NCBI GenBank assembly: GCA_965200805.1
Contig: OZ241384.1
Coordinates: 1,612,001 to 1,676,000 of the forward strand
DNA: 64,000 nt
Source: MPNP01 sp026709725
GTDB lineage: Bacteria; Pseudomonadota; Alphaproteobacteria; Rhodobacterales; Rhodobacteraceae
Direction of reading: 5' to 3'
This document shows, piece after piece, positions 27,056 to 35,102 of the stretch (positions are counted from its first letter, which is position 1; every line of letters begins with the position of its first letter). A program made the translations under genes and the position numbers. A model generated the notes under the pieces. The model saw only the letters and a program-made list of their open reading frames with translations, searched no databases and was not told the origin of the DNA.

Positions 27056-28774
27056 TCAGTCTGTTCCGGCAAAACGCTGTTCCCATGCGAGTTTGTTCTC
27101 TTTTGTAATCTTGTGAAAGAGAACATCAGGAAAGTTGACCGGAGTCGCGGTGGGAAGGTGATTCAGTGTTATGTTGTCGGAGGTTGGCCATGGAATCGCT
27201 GCCTTACAGCCAAGACCGTCAAGGATCCTGCCGGCTGCGCCGGGAATGAAAGGTGTGGAGATCACTCCGTAGAAACGGGCGAGGTTAAGGGCAAAGGCAA
27301 TGATGGTCGCGGCCCGGTCAGGGTCATCCCTGATGGCAATCCAGGGTTTTGTGTGCTGGATATACTCATTGCCGATGGTCCAGAGATGGCGCAGTCTCTG
27401 GGCGGACTTGCGGACCTGGATCGCTTCCATGCTGTTCTGATAGTCCAGCAGGCCGTGTTGCAACTGCCGGATGGCCCCCTGTTCATCGGGGCCCCATTGG
27501 CCCTGAGGCGGCACGCGGCTGTCAAAATGGTTCCGGCAGAACCCGGCAACGCGGCTGATAAAATTCCCGAGGACATTGGCGAGATCGGTGTTGATGGTTT
27601 CGGCAAAATTATCCCAGGTGAACTCGCTGTCGGCATGCTCCGGTGCATGCGAGAGCAGCCACCAGCGCCAATAGTCGGCGGGCAGGATATCAAGGGCCTG
27701 ATCCATGAAGATGCCACGCTTGAGACTGGTTGAGAACTGGCCGCCATCATAGTTCAGGTAATTGAATGATTTGATGTAGTCCACCAGTTTCCATGGCTCA
27801 CCGGACCCGAGAAGGGTGGTTGGAAAGGAGAGCGTGTGGAATGGCACATTGTCTTTGCCCATGAACTGGACATAGCGGACATCTTCAGCCCCCCGATCTG
27901 TCCGCCACCAGCGTTCCCAGTCCGCATCCGCCAGCTCATTGGCATCCGCCCATTCGGCGGTGGCCGCAATGTATTCGATCGGGGCATCGAACCAGACATA
28001 GAAGACCTTGTTCTCCATGCCGGGCCAGGGATCGCTGCCACGACGCACGGGAATGCCCCAGTCCAGATCGCGGGTGATGCCCCGATCCCGGAGCCCATCG
28101 CCGTCATGCAGCCATTTGCGGGCGATGGATGTTGTGAGAACCGGCCAGTCGGTCTGGGACGTGATCCACGCGTCCAGATCTGACCGGAGGGCTGATTGAC
28201 GGAGATAGAGATGTCGGGTCTTGCGCATTTCGAGATCAGTCGAGCCCGAGACCTCGGACATGGGGTTGATCAGGTCTTCGGGATCAAGCTGCTTGGTACA
28301 ATTCTCGCATTGATCCCCCCGGGCACGATCATACCCGCAGGCCGGACATGTGCCACGCACATACCGATCAGGGAGGAATCGTTCTTCGGCCACGGAGTAG
28401 ATTTGACGATCCTCCCGTTCTTCAATGAGATCATTGTCCGCAAGGCGGGCAGCAAAATGCTGGGTCAGGGCATGATTGCGCCGACTTGAAGAGCGGCCAA
28501 AATAATCGAAGGAGAGCAAAAAGCCTTCAGCAAGGGTTTTCTGGGTCGTGTACATATCTGCACAGTAGGCCTCAACCGACATCCCGGCCTTGCTGGCTGC
28601 CAATTCAGCGGGCGTCCCATGTTCGTCAGTTGCACAGATGAACATAACCTCGACACCGCGTTGCCGCAGATAGCGGGCATAGAGGTCAGCGGGCAGCTGG
28701 CTGCCGACCAGATTCCCGAGGTGCTTGATTCCGTTGATATAGGGAAGTGCTGATGTAATCAGGACCCGTTGCAT
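27056..28774 (-). CDS. metG: methionine-tRNA ligase
   Basis: A 572-residue MetRS charging tRNA-Met. The class I signature is HLGN (residues 18-21), a four-cysteine zinc knuckle is present (CPACGYDRARGDQCENC), and the KMSKS loop is the variant FSTSLKRG. These variants mark the MetRS branch known from Streptomyces-like actinobacteria and some alphaproteobacteria, not the E. coli type. There is no C-terminal tRNA-binding extension. It begins 95 bases downstream of the MFS gene. Confidence 0.95.
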   Translation of the reverse strand: MQRVLITSALPYINGIKHLGNLVGSQLPADLYARYLRQRGVEVMFICATDEHGTPAELAASKAGMSVEAYCADMYTTQKTLAEGFLLSFDYFGRSSSRRNHALTQHFAARLADNDLIEEREDRQIYSVAEERFLPDRYVRGTCPACGYDRARGDQCENCTKQLDPEDLINPMSEVSGSTDLEMRKTRHLYLRQSALRSDLDAWITSQTDWPVLTTSIARKWLHDGDGLRDRGITRDLDWGIPVRRGSDPWPGMENKVFYVWFDAPIEYIAATAEWADANELADADWERWWRTDRGAEDVRYVQFMGKDNVPFHTLSFPTTLLGSGEPWKLVDYIKSFNYLNYDGGQFSTSLKRGIFMDQALDILPADYWRWWLLSHAPEHADSEFTWDNFAETINTDLANVLGNFISRVAGFCRNHFDSRVPPQGQWGPDEQGAIRQLQHGLLDYQNSMEAIQVRKSAQRLRHLWTIGNEYIQHTKPWIAIRDDPDRAATIIAFALNLARFYGVISTPFIPGAAGRILDGLGCKAAIPWPTSDNITLNHLPTATPVNFPDVLFHKITKENKLAWEQRFAGTD

Positions 28775-28868
28775 GTTGTCACCCTGCCACTGCCGCAGAT
28801 TCCGACTTACAACAAGCCGTTGAGAGGTGCCAGAGTCGACGACCGCGATGGATCAGATGCATGGGGAG

Positions 28869-30098
28869 TCAATCATCACGTGGTCGCCGCTTGAAGCGCA
28901 GCAGACGGCCGATGAAATAGCTGGTTCGGGGCGTGTAGACATAAGGGGTGATATGGTGTTTTTCGCGACCAATGATCATTCGGATCCCGCCGATCCCCGC
29001 CAGAGTGAGATAGACAAGACCAATGCCGAAGAACATGCTCGCGGGGCCAAATCGGTCAATCAGAAGGGCCAGAAGAAACGGGCTGAGGATGGCACCGATG
29101 GAGAAGTAAAAGAGCAGCGAGGCACTCAACTCAACCATCTTCTCGATTGTGGAATGATCATTCGCGTGTGCAGCTGCGACGGAATAGATCGGAAAGCTGG
29201 CAAAACCGAACAGGGTTGAGCAGAGGTAGATAATCCAGATCCGGTCGAGAGGAGCAAACATGGTCATCACACAGGTCAACAGGGAAGCAAATGACAGGAT
29301 GATCAGAACCTGACGTCTGTCGATCTTGTCAGCCAGCCATCCGGCCGGATACTGTGCCAGCCCGCCGCCGAGAGTGTAGAAGGCCAGGAAGATTGCCACC
29401 TCACTGATATCAAGACCGATCCGGTCGCCATAAAGTGGCCCCACCATTCGAAAACCTGCCGCTGTAACGCCGGCCACCAGAACCCCCGATGTCGCCATTG
29501 GAGATATTTTCAGGGCCAGGAGCGGCTGCAGGCGCAAATGCTGGGGCGTGACAGGTGGCGGCAGGCGGGTGACAATCAGGGGCAACAGGGAGGCGCAGCA
29601 AATGATGGCCAGGATATTGTAGGCAATGAAATGCGCAGGCATGAGAAAGGTGATCAGGAGTTGTGCCAATCCACCGGCGGCAAGATCAACGGTTCGATAG
29701 ATGCCGAGTGCCCGTCCGCGGTTCTGATTGCTGACCTTGGCCTGCATCCAGGCTTCAATGACCGTGAAGCACCCCGCGATGCTGAGGCCGGAGAGGGTCC
29801 TGAGAAGTGCCCAGACCCAGGGGTCGACAATCATCATGTGCAGGAGAATCCCGATTGTGCCAATGGCGGCAAAGCAGGCAAATGCGCGTGAATGGCCCAC
29901 GCTGCCAATGAGACGGGGTCCCCACCAGCACCCTGTGATGAAGCCGATAAAGTGGGCAGACCCCAGAAGACCCAGTTGCCGGTCGGAAAAGCCGAGAGCC
30001 AGACCCGAGATGACATCGAAGGGTCCGAGTGCCCCTGATCCAAGCTGCAACAGAACGACGGAAAGCAGGAGCGATGAGAATGAAAGAATCAGGATCAT
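28869..30098 (-). CDS. MFS transporter
   Basis: The protein has about twelve hydrophobic segments and the central WLADKIDRRQVLIILS loop of major facilitator transporters. It resembles the YcaD-type group (LSGLSIAGCFTVIEAWMQ; NQNRGRALGIYRTVDLAAGG). I use the ATG at 30098, eight bases after nusB; the longer frame to 30236 only reads through nusB in another frame. The substrate is unknown. Its place behind riboflavin genes does not prove flavin transport. Confidence 0.88.
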   Translation of the reverse strand: MILILSFSSLLLSVVLLQLGSGALGPFDVISGLALGFSDRQLGLLGSAHFIGFITGCWWGPRLIGSVGHSRAFACFAAIGTIGILLHMMIVDPWVWALLRTLSGLSIAGCFTVIEAWMQAKVSNQNRGRALGIYRTVDLAAGGLAQLLITFLMPAHFIAYNILAIICCASLLPLIVTRLPPPVTPQHLRLQPLLALKISPMATSGVLVAGVTAAGFRMVGPLYGDRIGLDISEVAIFLAFYTLGGGLAQYPAGWLADKIDRRQVLIILSFASLLTCVMTMFAPLDRIWIIYLCSTLFGFASFPIYSVAAAHANDHSTIEKMVELSASLLFYFSIGAILSPFLLALLIDRFGPASMFFGIGLVYLTLAGIGGIRMIIGREKHHITPYVYTPRTSYFIGRLLRFKRRPRDD

Positions 30099-30105
30099 AA
30101 GACCT

Positions 30106-30618
30106 TCATGTGGGGGATGCAAACGCGTCGGGACGTATCCGTTTGGCCATTGTATCCAGTATCCCGTTGACCAGTCCGACCTCCCTGCCCTTTGGAAAGA
30201 ATGCGCTGGCAATATCAAGATAATCCCGAATGACAATCCGGGGCTCGCGTTCGGGGCTCTGCAGCTCGGCTCCTGCAGTCCGAAAGATCGCGCGCAGGAT
30301 TGGATTGATGCCAGCCAGCGTCCAGTCCCTGCGAAGGACCGCAGCTGTCATATGATCGGTCTGGGTCTGGCGCTCAATTGCAGCGGAAACGAGAGTTTGA
30401 AAAAGCGCCCGATCGCATTCGACCGCCACTTCGGTTTCATCACCGAGGGAGGCATCATGAGTGAAGTTGTCGAGGATATAGTCGAGGCCCTGACCGGTGA
30501 TCTCCATCTGGTACAAAGCCTGGACGGCATTAAGCCGTGCAGTCCGGCGGGCGATGGCCATGCGTCGCCCTGAAATGGGTTGTCCGACCGATTGCAATGT
30601 CCGATCACCATCAATCAC
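30106..30618 (-). CDS. nusB: transcription antitermination factor NusB
   Basis: 170 residues of the all-helical NusB fold: ARRTARLNAVQALYQMEITG at the start, LRRDWTLAGINPILRAIFRTA in the middle and IRDYLDIASAFFPKGREVGLVNGILD near the end. NusB with NusE binds boxA RNA during rRNA transcription. ATG 30618 overlaps the ribH stop by four bases; the internal Met of MAIARRTAR is an alternative start. The ribH-nusB order is standard in alphaproteobacteria. Confidence 0.94.
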   Translation of the reverse strand: MIDGDRTLQSVGQPISGRRMAIARRTARLNAVQALYQMEITGQGLDYILDNFTHDASLGDETEVAVECDRALFQTLVSAAIERQTQTDHMTAAVLRRDWTLAGINPILRAIFRTAGAELQSPEREPRIVIRDYLDIASAFFPKGREVGLVNGILDTMAKRIRPDAFASPT

Positions 30619-31133
30619 GGGGAAACGTTGTCAGTCTGACCCGGCATGTCACCGGGACCCAGCAGTGATCTTCTGGCCAGCATGAGCCGCAGGAGTGCAT
30701 CAGCAGCCTCCCCACCGCGATTTCCCTGTGTCGGGCCGGCCCGGAACTCAGCCTGTTCAATCGTCTCTGTTGCCAGAATTGCATTGGCAATCAGGGCTCC
30801 CTTTTGACCCAGCAGGGTCAGACCGCGGGCTGACTCATTGGCAACAATCTCAAAGTGGATCGTCTCACCGCGTATGATGCAGCCCAGCGCCAGATAACCG
30901 TCAAAGGGATGGAGAGAAAAACTCTGGTGTATGACCGCCGGAATTTCAAGTGCTCCGGCAATGTGAATGACGGTGATGTGCGCATCAACTCGTTGATGGA
31001 GACGGTCCTGGGCGCCCTTGAGGAGATGGTCAGTGATGGTTCTGTTGTAGTCCGCAACGACGATGAGGAAACGACACTGTCCAAGGCAGGACCAGTCGAT
31101 TGCATCAGGATTCGTGTGGCTGGTCAGCATCAT
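30615..31133 (-). CDS. ribH: 6,7-dimethyl-8-ribityllumazine synthase
   Basis: The 172-residue enzyme condenses the DHBP-derived 4-carbon unit with the ribitylamino pyrimidine. FLIVVADYNRTITDHLLKGA, VIHIAGALEIPAVI, ALGCIIRGETIHFEIVANE and the C-terminal NRGGEAADALLRL are classical RibH motifs. It lies between ribBA and nusB on the same strand. Confidence 0.95.
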   Translation of the reverse strand: MMLTSHTNPDAIDWSCLGQCRFLIVVADYNRTITDHLLKGAQDRLHQRVDAHITVIHIAGALEIPAVIHQSFSLHPFDGYLALGCIIRGETIHFEIVANESARGLTLLGQKGALIANAILATETIEQAEFRAGPTQGNRGGEAADALLRLMLARRSLLGPGDMPGQTDNVSP

Positions 31134-31179
31134 GTGATCATTCTCTCCTCCGGCATCTGATCAACCCCTGTCCGGCATC

Positions 31180-32280
31180 TCAACCCTTATCCGGGATGGG
31201 GAGTGTTCCGTCAATTGTCAGCCCGTGCCCTTCAAGGGCGATGACACGTGGTGATGGGGAATTCGACAGCAGGATCATCCGTCGGACACCGAGACTGCTG
31301 AGGATCTGGGCACCGAGTCCGTATTCACGCAATGTGTGTGGCGACTCATGCGGGCCGGGGTCAAGGGTGGGTGATGTCTCCCTGATCAGGACAAGAACGC
31401 CGCGCCCGGTCGCGGCAATCTGCTGCATGGCACGACGAATTTGATCATGCCGTCCCTGAACAAAGCCGAGAAGATCGGCAAGGACATTGCTGGCATGGAC
31501 CCGAACAAGGACCGGTTCGCCATCGTCAATCACACCCTTGGTCAGGGCGATGTGTTCCATGTCCTGGGTTTCGTCCCGGAAAATATGCAGGTCCCATTCA
31601 CCGCCGAAGGCCGATTCAACATGTGACTGCAGTCGGCATCGGACAATCTGGTCGTATTGCAGGCGATAGGCAATGAGATCTGCGATCGTGCCGACATGAA
31701 TGCCGTGCTTTCTGGAAAAGCTCAGAAGGTCCGGCATGCGGGCCATTGTTCCATCGGCATTCAGAATCTCGCAGATGACAGCAGAGGGATTCAGGCCAGC
31801 AAGCCGGACAATATCAATCCCGGCTTCGGTGTGGCCGGCCCTGACGAGGACTCCGCCCTTTTGTGCCTGCAGGGGAAAGATATGGCCAGGTGTGGCGATA
31901 TCCCCGGCACCGGAGGCCGGATCAATCGCCGTCTGGACTGTAAGGGCGCGATCATGGGCGGAGATGCCTGTGGTGATTCCCTCCTTCGCCTCAATTGAGA
32001 CGGTAAAGGCTGTTTCATGCCGTGATGAATTGACCGCTGTCATCAACTGCAGACCAAGTGCAGCAATCCGCTCCTCGGTCAGGGCCAGACAGATCAGCCC
32101 ACGTCCATGTGTTGCCATGAAATTGATGACATCGGGTGTGGTCATCTGGGCCGGGATGATCAGATCACCTTCGTTTTCCCGATCCTCATGATCAGCCAGA
32201 ATGACCATGCGGCCATTACGGGCGTCCTCAATCAGTGTCTGAGTGGGGACAATCGTTCCCGGTTCAGTATCAGGTGTCAT
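31180..32280 (-). CDS. ribBA: RibBA: DHBP synthase with degenerate GTP cyclohydrolase II half
   Basis: 366 residues. The N-terminal half is a complete 3,4-dihydroxy-2-butanone 4-phosphate synthase: ILADHEDRENEGDLIIPAQ and the RAGHTEAGIDIVRLAGL motif. The C-terminal half has the GTP cyclohydrolase II framework (LVRVHASNVLADLLGF), but the zinc-binding cysteines of the normal CLTGD...RCDCG segment are all replaced, and the tail is short. As in several alphaproteobacteria, this half is probably not catalytic, so a separate ribA is expected elsewhere. ATG 32280 overlaps the end of ribE by eleven bases. Confidence 0.9.
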   Translation of the reverse strand: MTPDTEPGTIVPTQTLIEDARNGRMVILADHEDRENEGDLIIPAQMTTPDVINFMATHGRGLICLALTEERIAALGLQLMTAVNSSRHETAFTVSIEAKEGITTGISAHDRALTVQTAIDPASGAGDIATPGHIFPLQAQKGGVLVRAGHTEAGIDIVRLAGLNPSAVICEILNADGTMARMPDLLSFSRKHGIHVGTIADLIAYRLQYDQIVRCRLQSHVESAFGGEWDLHIFRDETQDMEHIALTKGVIDDGEPVLVRVHASNVLADLLGFVQGRHDQIRRAMQQIAATGRGVLVLIRETSPTLDPGPHESPHTLREYGLGAQILSSLGVRRMILLSNSPSPRVIALEGHGLTIDGTLPIPDKG

Positions 32281-32908
32281 GATGGCTCCACAACCTCTCA
32301 ACATAACGGGCGAGGGGGTCAATCTCAAGATTGAGGGTATCGCCGACCTCCGTCCGACCCCAGCCTGTCACCTTGCGGGTGTGGGGGATGATATTGACCC
32401 CAAAGACAAAGTCGGTGCCGGATCCATCAGAATCATCGTTGGCATCATCGGCTTCAGTGATCGTCAGGGACACACCATTGAGGGCAACGGAGGCTTTGGC
32501 TGGAAGATAGCGCCCAAACTCCGATGGGCACGCAAGACGGAATCGGATTGAGTCCGAGACTGATATGCGCTCCCGGACAGTGGCCAGCCCATCAATATGG
32601 CCGGTTACAATATGCCCACCGAGCTCATCACCAACCCTGAGGGATCGTTCGAGATTGATCTGACTCCCCCGTTGCCAGTTGTGCACATTGGTCGCATTCG
32701 CAGTGAAATCCGAGACCTGAATCTCGAACCAGTCCGATGTCCCGGCTTGGCTGAGCGCCACCACTGTCAGGCAAATGCCATGGCAGGCAACGGATGCGCC
32801 AGGAACGAGGTCCCGACGCGTTGCCTGCGCGGCAATCCGAATTGTCCAATCACCCTCCCGGCGAATGTCGAGAACTTCACCAGTCTCGGTGACGATGCCA
32901 GTAAACAT
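32270..32908 (-). CDS. ribE: riboflavin synthase alpha chain
   Basis: 212 residues with the two tandem lumazine-binding repeats: MFTGIVTETGEVLDI at the start, and GHIVTGHIDGLATV leading the second barrel with VALNGVSLTI. It dismutates lumazine to riboflavin. A short Asp/Ser-rich insertion (DDANDDSDGSGTD) in the second repeat is unusual. It overlaps ribBA. Confidence 0.93.
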   Translation of the reverse strand: MFTGIVTETGEVLDIRREGDWTIRIAAQATRRDLVPGASVACHGICLTVVALSQAGTSDWFEIQVSDFTANATNVHNWQRGSQINLERSLRVGDELGGHIVTGHIDGLATVRERISVSDSIRFRLACPSEFGRYLPAKASVALNGVSLTITEADDANDDSDGSGTDFVFGVNIIPHTRKVTGWGRTEVGDTLNLEIDPLARYVERLWSHHDT

Positions 32909-32964
32909 TGGTCAGTGCAGCCCCATCCCGGAAGCTCCCATTGCTGGTATGCAAACACCATGTC

Positions 32965-34065
32965 CTATTCGGTGGCGTCTGTTGCTGCTGAACCCCGAAC
33001 CCAGCAGCATATGCTGTCATTTCCGTAGCAGTCCACCGATTGCAATGTAAATTCTGGTCGATTGGGAAGCGGTCCGACTGCAGCGAGTGCCCTGCTGCCC
33101 AGAACCGTGCCGGCCATGAAGATGTAGACCCTGTCAACAAGACCTGCCTTGAGGAGGGATGTTGCGACCCGGGGACCACCTTCACAAAAGATTCTGGTCA
33201 TGCCGCGCTGCCCCAGCACCGCCAGCCCATCCATCAGATCAATCCGCCCATCGCTTCCGGTGCGGCATGCGATATGGGTCACGCCGTCAGGGGCGGATTC
33301 GGGGATGCGGGTGGCTCCATGGCATATCCACACAGGATGACTGGCAGCAGTGCGGATGAGTGCGGACTCTTCGGCAATCCGCAGTTGAGAATCGAGGACA
33401 ATCCGCACAGGCTGGTCTTCAATGCCGGCAAGCCGGACTGTCAATTGCGGGTTGTCAATCTCAATTGTGCCTCGCCCGACGAGGATGGCGTCATGCTGCG
33501 AACGCAGATGATGACAGAGGCGTTGGGTCTGCGGGCCGGTAATCGCGGTTCGGGTGCCGACTTTGCCGGAAACTCTGCCGTCCAGCGTCATGGCAAGTTT
33601 GAGTGTCACGCCCGGTCGTCCGGTCGTGATGCGCGTGCAGTGTCCCTCATGCACATCCCTTGCACGATCATGCAGGCAATTTGTACTGACTGCGATGCCG
33701 GCGGCAGCAAGCAGACGATGACCCGCGCCGGCAACTCTTGGGTCAGGATCTTCCATGGCTGAAACCACCCGGGCGACGCCCGCATCAATAAGGGCCTGGG
33801 CGCAGGGGCGTGTCCTGCCCTGATGAGCGCAGGGCTCAAGCGTTACATATGCCGTCGCCCCCCGGGCGCGTTCACCGGCTGTCGCAAGGGCACGTGTTTC
33901 AGCATGGGGACGACCGCCCCGTGCTGTCCAGCCCCTCGCGATGATGATGTCATTCTTGACAAGAACGCATCCGACGGCCGGGTTGGGCCAGGTTCGACCG
34001 CACTGGCGACTGCCGACCGCAAAGGCAAGCTCCATGTAGCGTGTGTCACTGCTCGTCAGACCCAT
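32965..34065 (-). CDS. ribD: bifunctional pyrimidine deaminase/reductase RibD
   Basis: 366 residues. The N-terminal deaminase carries the zinc motifs GGRPHAETRAL and AYVTLEPCAHQGRTRPC. The C-terminal reductase starts at LKLAMTLDGRVSG and contains AILVGRGTIEIDNP and IFCEGGPRVATSLL. It performs two successive steps of riboflavin synthesis. The frame extends to 34203 through nrdR. I chose ATG 34065, which overlaps the nrdR end by 20 bases and has GGCAGGG just upstream; ATG 34074 is possible. Confidence 0.93.
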   Translation of the reverse strand: MGLTSSDTRYMELAFAVGSRQCGRTWPNPAVGCVLVKNDIIIARGWTARGGRPHAETRALATAGERARGATAYVTLEPCAHQGRTRPCAQALIDAGVARVVSAMEDPDPRVAGAGHRLLAAAGIAVSTNCLHDRARDVHEGHCTRITTGRPGVTLKLAMTLDGRVSGKVGTRTAITGPQTQRLCHHLRSQHDAILVGRGTIEIDNPQLTVRLAGIEDQPVRIVLDSQLRIAEESALIRTAASHPVWICHGATRIPESAPDGVTHIACRTGSDGRIDLMDGLAVLGQRGMTRIFCEGGPRVATSLLKAGLVDRVYIFMAGTVLGSRALAAVGPLPNRPEFTLQSVDCYGNDSICCWVRGSAATDATE

Positions 34066-34534
34066 CCCTGCCATCGTCCTCATTGCCGGGTCGGATTTCC
34101 GAGACAAAAGACTCAAAATCATCGACCATCTGGAAATTCTTGTACACGCTCGCAAAGCGGACATAGGCCACGGTGTCAATGGACTCGAGTGATTCCATGG
34201 CATGCCGACCGATCATTCTCGTCGAGATCTCTGTCTCACCGCTTTCCTCAAGACGCCGGATGATGCCGGTGATGATCTGGTTGATCCGCTCGCCATCAAT
34301 ACCGCGCTTGTGCAAGGCAACAACAAGTGAAGATTTGAGCTTCTCACGGTCGAAGTTCTGCTGGCGACCATCGGATTTGATCACTGACTGGATTCCAATC
34401 TGCAGCCGTTCGTAGGTGGTAAAGCGACCCCCACAGGTCAGGCAGGAGCGCCGTCGCCGGATAACAGACTTCTCCTCAATCGGTCGTGTATCCTTGACCT
34501 GCGACTCAGGTGCCATGCAAAAGGGACATCGCAT
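34046..34534 (-). CDS. nrdR: transcriptional repressor NrdR
   Basis: 162 residues with an N-terminal zinc ribbon (CPFC ... CLTCGGRFTTYE) and an ATP-cone domain (VIKSDGRQQNFDREKLKSSL), the NrdR layout. It represses ribonucleotide reductase genes according to dATP level. It heads the minus-strand riboflavin/nusB run. In many alphaproteobacteria glyA precedes it, but here a small membrane-protein gene and rpoD do. Confidence 0.96.
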   Translation of the reverse strand: MRCPFCMAPESQVKDTRPIEEKSVIRRRRSCLTCGGRFTTYERLQIGIQSVIKSDGRQQNFDREKLKSSLVVALHKRGIDGERINQIITGIIRRLEESGETEISTRMIGRHAMESLESIDTVAYVRFASVYKNFQMVDDFESFVSEIRPGNEDDGRDGSDEQ

Positions 34535-34664
34535 CAGTGCACTCCGGAATGTGCCGTCATGTCAATGACTCTCCGGGTACAGTACAGAACCCTGCTTCCA
34601 CTCTGAACTGCAATGCCCAGGCAACGATCACCACCGCAACCTCGTGCGGTGCGTCCCGGTGAAA

Positions 34665-34943
34665 TCAGGAAAGCCAGAGGCCCAGAATGGCGACCGCGAG
34701 GCCCAGAATGGCGACTGCGAGGCCGATCATGCCAGCGATGGCCAGAAGCAGCCGTGTCTCGCGCTTGGCCATATCCTCGCGCATTTTGGCAAAGTTGACG
34801 TCAACTCCTGAACGCAGATCGCTGAGGCTGGCATCGATTCGGGATTCCATGGCTTCGTTCTCCCCGCGGATGGCAAGAAGCTGGCCGTCCAGCTTTCCCG
34901 TCAGTTCGGCAATTGCAAGCATGTTGTCATTTTCACTGTTCAT
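34665..34943 (-). CDS. small coiled-coil protein with C-terminal membrane segment
   Basis: A 92-residue protein. The first 60 residues are a charged helical coil (LTGKLDGQLLAIRGENEAME ... MREDMAKRETR); residues about 66-90 are a glycine/leucine-rich membrane helix containing the near-repeat IGLAVAILG/LGLAVAILG. It resembles the CCDC90/DUF1640-like pattern of coiled-coil plus terminal helix. Two decayed relatives (15623, 23719) share EAMEARIDASL or REDMAKRETRL blocks with it. Function is unknown. Confidence 0.65.
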   Translation of the reverse strand: MNSENDNMLAIAELTGKLDGQLLAIRGENEAMESRIDASLSDLRSGVDVNFAKMREDMAKRETRLLLAIAGMIGLAVAILGLAVAILGLWLS

Positions 34944-35102
34944 GCCGGACAGTTAGCCCTCTTGCTCCCTTCAGTCAAGTTTTCGGATACATTGCATACA
35001 TTGAATTTCATCCATGCGCGGTTGGCAGGCCGCACCTGATTGTCAACCACCCCCTTGAATCCTTTACGTCTTCCCGTTGTTTCAGGTCGGAAGTGGAGGG
35101 TG

